Shown here: in pieces, positions 35,704 to 43,986 of the stretch
How the letters are laid out: every line of letters starts with the position of its first letter
How positions within the stretch are numbered: position 1 is the first letter of the stretch
Origin: JADJLQ01 sp044227925
GTDB taxonomy: Bacteria > Bacteroidota > Bacteroidia > Chitinophagales > Saprospiraceae
Length of the DNA stretch: 64,000 nucleotides
NCBI GenBank assembly: GCA_044227925.1
Contig: JBGAVW010000021.1
Coordinates: forward strand, 5,546 to 69,545
Reading direction: 5' to 3'
Translations under genes and position numbers: made by a program
The notes under the pieces: generated by a model
Database searches by the model: none
Told to the model about the DNA's origin: nothing
What the model saw: only the letters and a program-made list of their open reading frames with translations

Positions 35704-36732
35704 CTAAAATTTTAGATGATCGTTAAAGAAAGGTAATACATCCAGTAGTATCCGTCCATCTGATGACCAGATTTTATTTCCATGATCACCAATATATTCT
35801 TCTGCATAATGATTTATTCCCAGGTTTTCAAGTAATTGACTTAACATTCCGATTTGCACAGGAAACCTGGGAGCGTCATTTCTACCCCAATCCAATTTAA
35901 TGGCACTAAGTTTTCTGAGATTATCGGCATATTTTGATACCATATAAACTGGCATATTGGCTTCCCATTTTTCCAGTATGGATTGATTTACTACTAAATT
36001 GTCTTTTTCGTATGTAAAAGGGAAATCACAATAAAATGGAGGTTTAGCTGGATTTGGAGAAAACGCCCTTGCAACAGCCACAAGTACTTTAGGGTAATAC
36101 GTTTTTTTTAATTCTTCCTGTGTTTTAATATTTTGAACTTCTTTAAAGGAATTACTATTGGGTCCAAATTCTTTGACCATGGCTAATAAACCGGGACTCA
36201 ATGCATAGACCGAGCTATACACTTCAGGGTGCAGCATGGCGATTTTAAACGCTCCGAAACCACCCATGGAATGACCAGCAATGCCTCTGCTTTCGCGATT
36301 GGGCAAAGTTCGAAAATGAGTGTCCACATATTCTACCAGGTCTTTTGATTGAAAATCTTCCCAGTTTCCCGTTAAAGAAGAGTTAGTATAAAAGCTGCCT
36401 TCAAAAAGTGTATAATGATCAGCTTGTACCAAAATAAATGATCGTATTTTATGTGATCGGATTCCTTCATCCAGAATCGCTTTCATCTGGGGAAAAATAT
36501 GGTCTTTACCCATGAATCCATGTAAATAATATATTACCGGATATTTTGTTATACTGGTATCATATCCCGGAGGCAAATAAATAGATATATTGCGGGTAGC
36601 GGACTCCCCTGCAATATTTTGCAATGATTTAGAGTTTAAGGTAGCCCTGATTACTTGCCCTGATTGGGCTGTTAACCTACCAGCTAAATATACCAGTAAT
36701 AAAAAAAAGGTAAGGCTTTTAAATTTATGCAT
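35704..36732 (-). CDS. Secreted esterase, CE1/esterase-D type (possible feruloyl esterase)
   Basis: A 342-residue exported alpha/beta hydrolase with signal peptide cleavage near LTAQS. The sequence IYLPPGYD, YPVIYYLHGFMG and IAGHSMGGFGAF (nucleophile Ser155) is typical of the esterase D/FrmB/feruloyl-esterase group; a late GDHGN gives the candidate histidine. A feruloyl or coumaroyl esterase would release hydroxycinnamates for the catabolic operon that starts 1 kb away, but sequence alone does not distinguish this from acetyl or glycerol-ester hydrolases. Confidence 0.82.
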   Translation of the reverse strand: MHKFKSLTFFLLLVYLAGRLTAQSGQVIRATLNSKSLQNIAGESATRNISIYLPPGYDTSITKYPVIYYLHGFMGKDHIFPQMKAILDEGIRSHKIRSFILVQADHYTLFEGSFYTNSSLTGNWEDFQSKDLVEYVDTHFRTLPNRESRGIAGHSMGGFGAFKIAMLHPEVYSSVYALSPGLLAMVKEFGPNSNSFKEVQNIKTQEELKKTYYPKVLVAVARAFSPNPAKPPFYCDFPFTYEKDNLVVNQSILEKWEANMPVYMVSKYADNLRKLSAIKLDWGRNDAPRFPVQIGMLSQLLENLGINHYAEEYIGDHGNKIWSSDGRILLDVLPFFNDHLKF

Positions 36733-36755
36733 AATCTAAAATACGGCTCCTGTAC

Positions 36756-36763
36756 CAAATATA
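36756..36763 (-). promoter_or_regulatory. Candidate -7 element (TATATTTG) for the esterase
   Basis: Minus-strand TATATTTG fits the Bacteroidetes -7 consensus and lies in the 34-base gap between the SDR gene and the esterase start, implying a leader of about 17 bases. A -33 TTTG would fall inside the SDR gene end and is not evident. Confidence 0.4.
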
Positions 36764-36766
36764 TAT

Positions 36767-37588
36767 TTATTTAATAGTTTCTCGAATTTTGATCAGTGAA
36801 GCCATTTTTCTTTGAATTAGTTCGGCAGCGAATTTGGGATTGAAGCGATACATCCAATCCATCGTACGTGAATCATTTCCTATCGTGGCCCTGTACTTAT
36901 TCGTTTCCATTGAATTTATAATTTGCCTTGCGGCCTCGTCTGCAGGTAATGCTTTAAATTTAGATTTTTGACCCGAGTTAATGGGAGGAACTTCCAGGCC
37001 GGAATTGACAGAAATATTAGTGGCCACAGCACCAGGAAAAATAACCGTGACATGAACACTTGTGTCTTTGAGTTCTGCACTCAATCCTTCCGTGAAAAGT
37101 TTTACAGCAGCTTTAGATGCTCCATAAATTGTCTGCCCGGGAACAGGTAAAAAACCACCCATACTGGAAATATTTACGATGTGAGCTTCGGATCTACGAA
37201 GTAAGTGAGGCAATAGAATTTTAGTAAGAAACACTGTCCCGTAAAAATTTATATTCATGACCCTGAAAATGTCCTCAAAACCTAGGTCCAATACGGGAAT
37301 AAATTTTTGAATTATACCTGCATTATTTATCAGGCCATCAATATTTTTAAAATGCTGGAATATTTCGTCGGGTAGGGTTTCACATTTTGCTTTGTCTGAA
37401 ATATCCATTGCTATGGGTAGAAATCTCGAATTGTCAGTAGCTGCCAATTTTTGTGTTTCAAGCAAGGTGGTATGATTCAAATCAATGCCAACTACAGTTG
37501 CATTTTTATTTAACAGCAGGAGGCTTAATTCCCGGCCTATACCGCTACCGGCACCTGTGACCACAATGGTTTTTTCATTAACTTTCAT
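36767..37588 (-). CDS. Short-chain dehydrogenase/reductase
   Basis: A 273-residue classical SDR. The cofactor loop is TGAGSGIGRELSL, the NNAG motif is in INNAGIIQ, the catalytic Ser is in VNISSMGG and the YxxxK pair is in YGASKAAVK. An Asp at the end of the second strand (VGIDLNH) suggests NAD+ rather than NADP+. The C-terminal extension resembles the SDR subgroup that acts on lipids or steroids. It precedes the esterase gene by 34 bases in the same direction. Confidence 0.9.
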   Translation of the reverse strand: MKVNEKTIVVTGAGSGIGRELSLLLLNKNATVVGIDLNHTTLLETQKLAATDNSRFLPIAMDISDKAKCETLPDEIFQHFKNIDGLINNAGIIQKFIPVLDLGFEDIFRVMNINFYGTVFLTKILLPHLLRRSEAHIVNISSMGGFLPVPGQTIYGASKAAVKLFTEGLSAELKDTSVHVTVIFPGAVATNISVNSGLEVPPINSGQKSKFKALPADEAARQIINSMETNKYRATIGNDSRTMDWMYRFNPKFAAELIQRKMASLIKIRETIK

Positions 37589-37768
37589 TTTATATTGTTT
37601 GTTTTAATATTTCAGTCTGCAGCTCAAGTATCTGAAATTACCGGATTAAAATCAATTTTCTTCATTGATTTTTTGGTTGTTTAAACCTTGCCTGTTGCAA
37701 CTCTGGTATTGATTATTTTATTTGTTACTAATTCAATTCTATTTTTATATGGGTTTGTAAAAAAGAAA

Positions 37769-37776
37769 TACATTTG
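37769..37776 (+). promoter_or_regulatory. Candidate -7 element (TACATTTG) for the hydroxycinnamate operon
   Basis: TACATTTG fits TAnnTTTG and sits 17 bases before the ATG at 37794, the first gene of the seven-gene rightward run. No -33 TTTG lies at normal spacing, which could mean activator dependence. It is the only promoter-like element seen before this run. Confidence 0.45.
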
Positions 37777-37793
37777 TTTCAAATCAATGATTC

Positions 37794-38312
37794 ATGTTTA
37801 AATGGTTTTTATTTTTACTTACCTCCTTTACTGTATTGGCACAAGCACCTGTTGCTCCACGCCTGGAGTACGTTGCCTCTCTGACAGTAAATATTGGTAA
37901 GCCTATCGTGATAGGTGAAACAGAGCATGGCACCCGGAGAGTAATTCCGATCACCGGGGGCAAAGTGCATGGCCCTAATCTAAACGGAGATATCCTGTCA
38001 GTAGGGGCTGACTGGCAAGTAGTAAATGAAGACTATACCCGTACGGATTTAGAAGCATTGTATCAAATAAAGACTACGGACAGTGTAATCATTTTTATTA
38101 GAAACAAAGGAATTCGTACTTCTTCTCCTGAGATCGGTAAAAAACTGGCCACGGGCATCGCTGTGAAAGAGGATCAGTATTATTTCAGGGCGGCACCCAT
38201 ATTTGAAGCGCCTATCAATAGCAAATACAAATGGATGAATGATGCCCTGTTTATATGTAAGGGAATTCGGATGCCGGATCATGTTTTAATCGAAGTATGG
38301 AAAGTCTTATAA
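37794..38312 (+). CDS. Secreted DUF3237 protein
   Basis: A 172-residue protein with a short signal peptide (cleavage near VLAQA). The DUF3237 pattern is complete: LEYVASLTVNIGKPIVIGET, RRVIPITGGKVHGPNLNGDIL, GADWQVV and YFRAAPIFEAP. The family forms a small beta-barrel of unknown function and is frequent in gene sets for aromatic or secondary-metabolite breakdown. It is the first gene before the hydrolase and the hydroxycinnamate enzymes, all pointing the same way. Confidence 0.85.
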   Translation: MFKWFLFLLTSFTVLAQAPVAPRLEYVASLTVNIGKPIVIGETEHGTRRVIPITGGKVHGPNLNGDILSVGADWQVVNEDYTRTDLEALYQIKTTDSVIIFIRNKGIRTSSPEIGKKLATGIAVKEDQYYFRAAPIFEAPINSKYKWMNDALFICKGIRMPDHVLIEVWKVL

Positions 38313-38335
38313 AGCCAACATTAAAATTAGCGAGC

Positions 38336-39448
38336 ATGAATAAGATTCTGTTAATTCTTTTTTTATCCAACTCCTTGTTATCCCAATCCATTGAAAGGAT
38401 CGATAGTGGTTCCATTGGCAATGCAGCATTTAAAATTCTATTTCCAGCTGCCTGGAAAAAAAAGTTGGTGATGTTTGCCCACGGTTATGAATTTATGGGC
38501 AGTAGCCCAAGGCAAAGTGCTAACAAAAATTGGCTTACCAGCATGTCTGTTTTTTTGGAAAGAGGCTTTGCCGTAGCAGCATCTGATTATAGTATTCAGG
38601 GGTTTTCAATGCCCAATGGTGTTGATGACACAGAAGCATTGCGCAGATATTTTTTGAATAAATATGGCAAGCCGGATACCGCTATTATTGTGGGCCAATC
38701 TCTTGGCGGTGGAGTTGCTATTGCCACTATAGAGAATTTCGGTGATGGATATGATGGTGCTCTGGGCCTGTGTTCTTTTGCGAGCAGACCTTATCTGCAA
38801 TGCCGTAAGGAGTTTGATATATATGCCACTTTCAATGTTTTATTTCCTGGACTGGTACCCTCATTATCAAATGTAATGGATGTTCAAGTACCTTATAAAG
38901 CAATTAGTCCAGGAGAAATAGGATCTAAAGCTCAACAAATCAGAAACGGATATATGAAGGATTCAGTATTGGCAAATGCTTTTGCAAAAAGATTTGATTT
39001 AAAACTAGGTGATCTTGCAATGTCACTTATGTTTAATGAAAATGTACTCAGAGATCTTGCACAGAAATCAGGAGGCAATCCATTTGATAACACCAATACA
39101 ATTTATAGTGGGTTCCCAAATGATTTGGAGATCAACCAAAAAGTCGAACGATTAGCAGCTACTGCAGATCCAAATACAATTTTTGGCAAATATGATCGTA
39201 CCGGTAAAATTGATAAGCCCATTCTTTTAATGCATACCATTTATGACCAACTCATTCCCCCATCTTTTGGGGCAGTTAATTTTGAAAATATGGTTCACAA
39301 CCAAGGCAAAGAAAAATACCTAACTGTAAAATACACGAATGGTCAGGGTCATTGCGCCTTTTCTCCCATTCAGATAGGTTTTGCTTTTGATGAATTAAGA
39401 CAATGGTTAAAGACAGGGACAAAGGCATTGCCGGGTTATGTAAAGTAA
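38336..39448 (+). CDS. Secreted alpha/beta hydrolase
   Basis: The start is taken at ATG 38336, just after the DUF3237 stop; it gives the signal peptide MNKILLILFLSNSLLSQS, while the frame from 38297 adds 13 residues overlapping the previous gene. The nucleophile elbow is IIVGQSLGGGVAIA, the oxyanion strand MFAHGYEF, a candidate aspartate lies in HTIYDQL and the histidine in GQGHCAF. The type recalls tannase-like or prolyl-oligopeptidase-like esterases. As the second gene of the run feeding aromatic acids, it may cleave an ester of a hydroxycinnamate; this is inference. Confidence 0.8.
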   Translation: MNKILLILFLSNSLLSQSIERIDSGSIGNAAFKILFPAAWKKKLVMFAHGYEFMGSSPRQSANKNWLTSMSVFLERGFAVAASDYSIQGFSMPNGVDDTEALRRYFLNKYGKPDTAIIVGQSLGGGVAIATIENFGDGYDGALGLCSFASRPYLQCRKEFDIYATFNVLFPGLVPSLSNVMDVQVPYKAISPGEIGSKAQQIRNGYMKDSVLANAFAKRFDLKLGDLAMSLMFNENVLRDLAQKSGGNPFDNTNTIYSGFPNDLEINQKVERLAATADPNTIFGKYDRTGKIDKPILLMHTIYDQLIPPSFGAVNFENMVHNQGKEKYLTVKYTNGQGHCAFSPIQIGFAFDELRQWLKTGTKALPGYVK

Positions 39449-39481
39449 AACTGTCGGGCCTTTCATAAAATTAAATAAAAT

Positions 39482-40255
39482 ATGACCAAACAGAATTTAT
39501 TAGAGGTTAAAATGGAATCCCATGTGATGGTAATTGCATTAAATAGACCTCATAAACGCAACGCTATTAATGATGCATTATTACTGGAAATGGAAAGGGA
39601 ATTGGATTCTGTTCCAGATTCAATTAAATGTATCATATTCCATGGCAATGGTCAGCATTTTTCTGCTGGTTTGGATTTGTCGGAATTGACTGACCGCGAT
39701 ATGATGCAGGGTTTGTACCATAGTCGTATGTGGCATCGGGTGTTGGATAAAGTGCAATTTGGTAAAGCACCTGTCATAGCAGTATTACATGGGGCAGTAG
39801 TAGGTGGAGGTCTGGAATTGGCAGCTGCATGTCATATTCGTGTAGCAGACCAAAGTGCATTCTATGCTTTGCCGGAAGGACAGCGTGGTATATATGTAGG
39901 CGGTGGGGCTTCCGTACGAATACCCAAATTGATTGGAATAGCAAGGATGACAGATATGATGCTTACCGGCAGAGTATTTACTGCTGAAGAGGGAGAAAAA
40001 ATTGGATTAGCCCAATATCTGGTACCGGCTGGTAAGGGAATAGATAAGGGTTTAGAATTGGCCCATAAAATATCTTCTAATGCAGGAATGACCAATTTTG
40101 CACTGATGCATGTATTACCACGGATAGCGGATTCAAATCACCAGGAAGGAATGTTGATGGAAAGTATGATGGCTGCAATGGCACAAAATGCACCTGAAGC
40201 CAAGCAAAGACTTCAAGATTTTCTCGCCGGTAAATCAAAAAAAGTCGGGGAGTAA
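39482..40255 (+). CDS. Enoyl-CoA hydratase/isomerase (crotonase), CouM-like
   Basis: A 257-residue crotonase. The CoA-binding oxyanion segments are HFSAGLDLSEL and GAVVGGGLELAAAC, and the catalytic glutamate is in ALPEGQRGIYVGGG. In hydroxycinnamate metabolism such an enzyme hydrates the double bond of coumaroyl- or feruloyl-CoA. Because a 3-hydroxyacyl-CoA dehydrogenase and an amidohydrolase follow and no aldehyde dehydrogenase is present, hydration alone (as in CouM) seems likelier than the hydratase-lyase reaction giving an aldehyde. Its stop overlaps the ligase start by one base (TAATG). Confidence 0.85.
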   Translation: MTKQNLLEVKMESHVMVIALNRPHKRNAINDALLLEMERELDSVPDSIKCIIFHGNGQHFSAGLDLSELTDRDMMQGLYHSRMWHRVLDKVQFGKAPVIAVLHGAVVGGGLELAAACHIRVADQSAFYALPEGQRGIYVGGGASVRIPKLIGIARMTDMMLTGRVFTAEEGEKIGLAQYLVPAGKGIDKGLELAHKISSNAGMTNFALMHVLPRIADSNHQEGMLMESMMAAMAQNAPEAKQRLQDFLAGKSKKVGE

Positions 40256-42075
40256 TGATAGAAAATAAGGAATATAAAAAAGTTAGCTTTGGCACAAAGT
40301 CCACACTGAAACGGTATCGTGATGACGGTTCCATTCTATATTATTTAAATGAAGATTTACAACCCTGTCCAAAACATATTATTGAAAAATTAGTCTTTTA
40401 TGCTACTCAAAAATGCGATCATCCCTTTTTGGCCCAAAAAAATAGTGATCATAATTGGATTAAGATAAGTTATGGTGAAACTTGGAAAAAAGTACGGCGA
40501 ATAGCTTCTTATTTGTTGCGGACTGAATGGAATGAAGGGGATACTATAGCAATACTTTCTGAAAATAGCATTGAACATGCATTATTGGCTTTGGCCGCTT
40601 TATCCATTGGAATTCCTTATTCACCTATCTCACCTGCCTATTCGCTGGCTTCACACGAACTTGATAGATTTCATCATTGTATTTCAGTATTACACCCCAG
40701 ACTGGTCTTTGCTCAGGATAGCGATAGATATCAACGATCTTTACTGCATGTTGCCCAGTATTTTCCCAGTGCTGAAATAGTGACAGCTGCTGGCAGTAAA
40801 TCATATAAGTCCTTTTATGAATTACTTAATGAATCAGAAACGGATATCCTTGATGAGGTGATTGAAAGATTATCTGACAACCATGTCGCAAAAATCTTAT
40901 TCACATCAGGTTCTACGGGTCAGCCTAAAGGAGTTATCAATACACAAGGCATGTGGTGTGCCAACTTACAGCAGATCACACAGGCAATGCCATTTTTGGC
41001 AGAAAAAGCTCCTGTCCTGATTGATTGGTTGCCCTGGAATCATACGTTTGGTGGTAACCATAATTTTGGTTTGGCATTATATCACGGAGGTACTTTATTT
41101 ATTGATGAAGGAAAGCCTACTCCTCAAGGAATAGAGAAAACGGTTCAAAACTTAAAGGAGGTCGCTCCAACTGTTTATTTTAATGTTCCAAAGGGATTTG
41201 AAATGCTCATTCCATATTTTGAAAACGATAGAATGTTACGGGATCTATTTTTTTCAAATTTAAATATGATCTTTTATGCCGGTGCCAGCCTGTCTCAAGC
41301 TGTTTGGAACAAATTAGAAGAGTTGTCTGTACTTTCTATTGGTGCAAAAGTGCCCATTATCACCGGACTTGGATGCACAGAGTCAGGACCTTCAGCCATG
41401 TTTGCAAATTGGCCTGGAGCATACTCAGGATTATTGGGAGTACCGGTAGCCGGATTAAAAGTAAAATTATCAAAAGATGGAGATAAATATGAAGCCAGAT
41501 ATAAAGGGCCGAATATTACTCCAGGCTATTGGAAACACAAAGAGGCCACCGAGAATGCATTTGATGAGGAAGGGTTCTATAAAACCGGGGATGCAATACG
41601 ATTTGTCTCTCAAAACCCCGATGATGGTTTATTATTTGATGGCAGGATTGCAGAAGATTTTAAATTATCTACTGGTACCTGGGTAAATGTTGGAATGTTA
41701 AAAGCCTCCATCATCTCTTCCGGAGCTCCATTGATACAAGATGTAGTATTGACCGGACTCAATCGTGATTTTGTTGGTGCTTTATTATTTTTACATTACA
41801 CTGCATGCCTCGAATTAACAGGATTAAATGACGGAACAACAATGGAAAAATTAAGTCAACATATTAAAATAGTTACATTTTTGGATGAATGGCTTTCCTT
41901 GTTCAATTCAGGATCTGCTGGTAGTTCTACTACAGTAAAAAAATATATTATTGCCACTGTACCTCCCTCTATGGAAAAAGGGGAGATTACAGATAAGGGA
42001 TCATTAAATCAAAGAGCAGTACTCACCCATAGATCAGAACTTATAAATACGATGTACGACGAACCATGGAGATAA
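40255..42075 (+). CDS. Feruloyl/p-coumaroyl-CoA synthetase
   Basis: A 606-residue ANL ligase. The ATP loop is ILFTSGSTGQPKGVINTQG, the PWNHTFGGNHNFG segment and GLGCTESGPSAM are typical of the long feruloyl-CoA synthase (Fcs) group, and the hinge region is FDGRIAEDFKLSTGTWVNVG. Fcs is longer than ordinary 4-coumarate ligases, as here. It activates a hydroxycinnamic acid with ATP and CoA. Translationally coupled on both sides: one-base overlap with the crotonase and ten-base overlap with the SDR. Confidence 0.88.
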   Translation: MIENKEYKKVSFGTKSTLKRYRDDGSILYYLNEDLQPCPKHIIEKLVFYATQKCDHPFLAQKNSDHNWIKISYGETWKKVRRIASYLLRTEWNEGDTIAILSENSIEHALLALAALSIGIPYSPISPAYSLASHELDRFHHCISVLHPRLVFAQDSDRYQRSLLHVAQYFPSAEIVTAAGSKSYKSFYELLNESETDILDEVIERLSDNHVAKILFTSGSTGQPKGVINTQGMWCANLQQITQAMPFLAEKAPVLIDWLPWNHTFGGNHNFGLALYHGGTLFIDEGKPTPQGIEKTVQNLKEVAPTVYFNVPKGFEMLIPYFENDRMLRDLFFSNLNMIFYAGASLSQAVWNKLEELSVLSIGAKVPIITGLGCTESGPSAMFANWPGAYSGLLGVPVAGLKVKLSKDGDKYEARYKGPNITPGYWKHKEATENAFDEEGFYKTGDAIRFVSQNPDDGLLFDGRIAEDFKLSTGTWVNVGMLKASIISSGAPLIQDVVLTGLNRDFVGALLFLHYTACLELTGLNDGTTMEKLSQHIKIVTFLDEWLSLFNSGSAGSSTTVKKYIIATVPPSMEKGEITDKGSLNQRAVLTHRSELINTMYDEPWR

Positions 42076-42833
42076 AATCAAAAACATTTTTGGTCTCAGG
42101 CGGTGCAGGCGGCCTTGGATTGGCCACTGCCCAAATGCTTATAAAAGAATTGGGCAATGTAGTACTGCTTGATATTAATTCAGAAATAGGGGTGCAGCAA
42201 CAAAATCTTCTTGGTGATCAAGCTTTATTTTGCAAAGTGGATGTCACAGAAGAAACATCTATCCTTACAGCAATTGATCTGGCGAAAAGAAGATTTGGAA
42301 GTATACATGGCTTGATTAACTGTGCTGGAATAGGGACTGCTAAAAGGGTCTTAGGCAAAGAAAATGTATTTCCGTTGGATGATTTCCAAAAAGTAATTAA
42401 TATAAACCTGTCAGGCTCTTTTAATACACTGCGCCTGGTTGCAAATGAAGTACAATATAATATACCCAATGAATGGGGAGAGAGAGGTGTAATTATAAAT
42501 ACGGCCTCAGTGGCTGCATATGAAGGGCAAATTGGACAGGCTGCCTACTCAGCTTCCAAAGGAGGTATCGTTTCCATGACTTTACCAATTGCCAGAGAAT
42601 TAGCCCGGTTCGGAATTAGAGTCATGACCATAGCACCAGGACTATTTGAAACACCTATGATGAATACTCTTTCTGCAGAGGCAAAGGCTTCATTAGAGTC
42701 ACAAATACCTTTTCCGGCAAGATTAGGCAAACCATCAGAATTTGCTATGCTGGTAAAGCAAATAATAGAAAACCCGATGCTCAATGGAGAAGTGATACGT
42801 TTGGATGGAGGGATGAGGATGAAGGAAAAATGA
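42066..42833 (+). CDS. Type II 3-hydroxyacyl-CoA dehydrogenase (SDR), CouN-like
   Basis: A 255-residue SDR of the HSD10 type. The cofactor loop is SGGAGGLGLATAQML, Asp of LLDINS favours NAD+, INTASVAAYEGQ holds the catalytic Ser and YSASKGG the Tyr/Lys, and the insert YNIPNEWGERGVI is typical of 3-hydroxyacyl-CoA dehydrogenase type II. It would oxidise the 3-hydroxy-3-arylpropionyl-CoA made by the crotonase to the 3-keto thioester. It overlaps the ligase gene by ten bases, so it is in the same operon. Confidence 0.9.
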   Translation: MEIKSKTFLVSGGAGGLGLATAQMLIKELGNVVLLDINSEIGVQQQNLLGDQALFCKVDVTEETSILTAIDLAKRRFGSIHGLINCAGIGTAKRVLGKENVFPLDDFQKVININLSGSFNTLRLVANEVQYNIPNEWGERGVIINTASVAAYEGQIGQAAYSASKGGIVSMTLPIARELARFGIRVMTIAPGLFETPMMNTLSAEAKASLESQIPFPARLGKPSEFAMLVKQIIENPMLNGEVIRLDGGMRMKEK

Positions 42834-42872
42834 TGGAATTAGGATTTAGAAAATGGTTAATTTTTAAGTAAA

Positions 42873-43064
42873 ATGCTTGATAAAAAATTATTACAAGAAA
42901 GATTTAAAAAATTAGCAATTACATTCGTAAAATTTGCTGATGATTTGCCAGATAAAGGTGGATTCTGGACTGAAAAAAATCAAATCATTCATAGCATATC
43001 AGCTATAAAAACTTCAGGAATGAATCATCATAAATCTCTATTCATAAAATCCCCAAATTCTTAA
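42873..43064 (+). pseudogene. Truncated four-helix-bundle (S23/IVP-like) protein
   Basis: Sixty-three codons. The first 45 residues (LQERFKKLAITFVKFADDLPDK, then TEKNQIIHSISA) match the N-terminal helices of the small four-helix-bundle proteins common in Bacteroidetes, related to 23S rRNA intervening-sequence proteins of about 120 residues. The homology stops at about residue 45 and the rest looks random before a stop, so this is a remnant. It sits in the gap between the SDR and the amidohydrolase and is directly followed by AT-rich repeated filler. Confidence 0.5.
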
Positions 43065-43104
43065 TTCCTAATTCCGCATTCACAATTCCAAATTCGACAT
43101 TCCC
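43059..43104. repeat. Degenerate AATTCC-type short repeat
   Basis: Six imperfect 6-8-base units of the form AATTCC/ATTCAC/AATTCGAC run up to the ATG of the amidohydrolase. Such filler is common between Bacteroidetes genes and near deleted genes. A similar pair of units built on TTCATGATT lies at about 48764-48810. Confidence 0.55.
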
Positions 43105-43974
43105 ATGCTTGACTTAAATAAACTTATCGCAATTGATGTACATACACATGCTGAGGTATCCTGTTCTCAACCAGCTGATGATTATCGTCAAGAATTAGAT
43201 ACTGCCTTTGGAAAATATTTCAAATCAGATAAAAGGCCTACAATGCAAGAAACTGCTGACTATTACCGAAGTATTAATATCGGATTAGTTATGTTTACCA
43301 TTGATTCTGAGCATACGGTGGGTAAGAGAAGAATTCCGAATATTGAAGTAGCAGAATGTGCTCTGAAAAATAACGATATCATGATTGCTTTTGCCAGTAT
43401 AGATCCACATAAAGGTCGGATGGGTGCACGGGAAGCCAGAGATCTGATAGAAAATTTTGGTGTAAAAGGATTTAAGTTTCATCCTACAGTACAAGGATTT
43501 TACCCATATGATAAAATGGCTTATGCCCTGTACGAGGTAATCGCCGAATATAAATTACCTATGTTGTTTCATTCCGGACATTCAGGCTATGGCTCTGGAG
43601 TTAAAGGGGGTGGGGGCTTGAGACTAGAATATTCTAATCCAATGCATTTGGATGATGTTGCAATTGATTTTCCTGATAATCCTATTATAATTGCTCATCC
43701 CAGCTGGCCTTGGCAAGATGAAGCTTTATCGGTGGCTATGCATAAACCCAATGTATATATTGATTTGTCAGGATGGTCACCAAAATATTTTCCGAAACAG
43801 TTAATTCAATATGCCAATACATTATTAAAAGATCGGATGTTGTTTGGCACAGACTTCCCTCTCATTACACCGGAGCGATGGATGAAGGACTTTGAGGAAG
43901 CTGGATTTAAAGACGAAGTGAAGCCATTGATATTAAAGCAAAATGCCATAAGGATGCTGGGGCTAAGCACATAG
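43105..43974 (+). CDS. Amidohydrolase-family hydrolase, candidate beta-ketoacyl-CoA hydrolase (CouO-like)
   Basis: A 289-residue amidohydrolase-2 TIM barrel. Metal ligands are readable: His13 and His15 in DVHTH, His residues in LFHSGHSG and IIAHPSWPW, and the late Asp in LFGTDFPL. Most relatives are decarboxylases or lactonases. In the actinobacterial p-hydroxycinnamate cluster an enzyme of this family (CouO) hydrolyses the aryl-beta-ketoacyl-CoA to an aromatic acid and acetyl-CoA. The neighbouring ligase, crotonase and dehydrogenase make that the best assignment here. An o-pyrocatechuate/gamma-resorcylate-type decarboxylase is the alternative. Confidence 0.8.
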   Translation: MLDLNKLIAIDVHTHAEVSCSQPADDYRQELDTAFGKYFKSDKRPTMQETADYYRSINIGLVMFTIDSEHTVGKRRIPNIEVAECALKNNDIMIAFASIDPHKGRMGAREARDLIENFGVKGFKFHPTVQGFYPYDKMAYALYEVIAEYKLPMLFHSGHSGYGSGVKGGGGLRLEYSNPMHLDDVAIDFPDNPIIIAHPSWPWQDEALSVAMHKPNVYIDLSGWSPKYFPKQLIQYANTLLKDRMLFGTDFPLITPERWMKDFEEAGFKDEVKPLILKQNAIRMLGLST

Positions 43975-43986
43975 ATTCATTTTACA

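Noticed and set aside
39482..40255. Feruloyl-CoA hydratase-lyase (Ech/HCHL) giving vanillin
   Set aside because: The crotonase fold fits, but no vanillin-type aldehyde dehydrogenase is encoded in the window while a 3-hydroxyacyl-CoA dehydrogenase and a hydrolase are in the operon, so the beta-oxidative role is preferred. Not excluded.
43059..43104. CRISPR-like array
   Set aside because: The units are 6-8 bases, degenerate and contiguous, without spacers; they are ordinary AT-rich filler.
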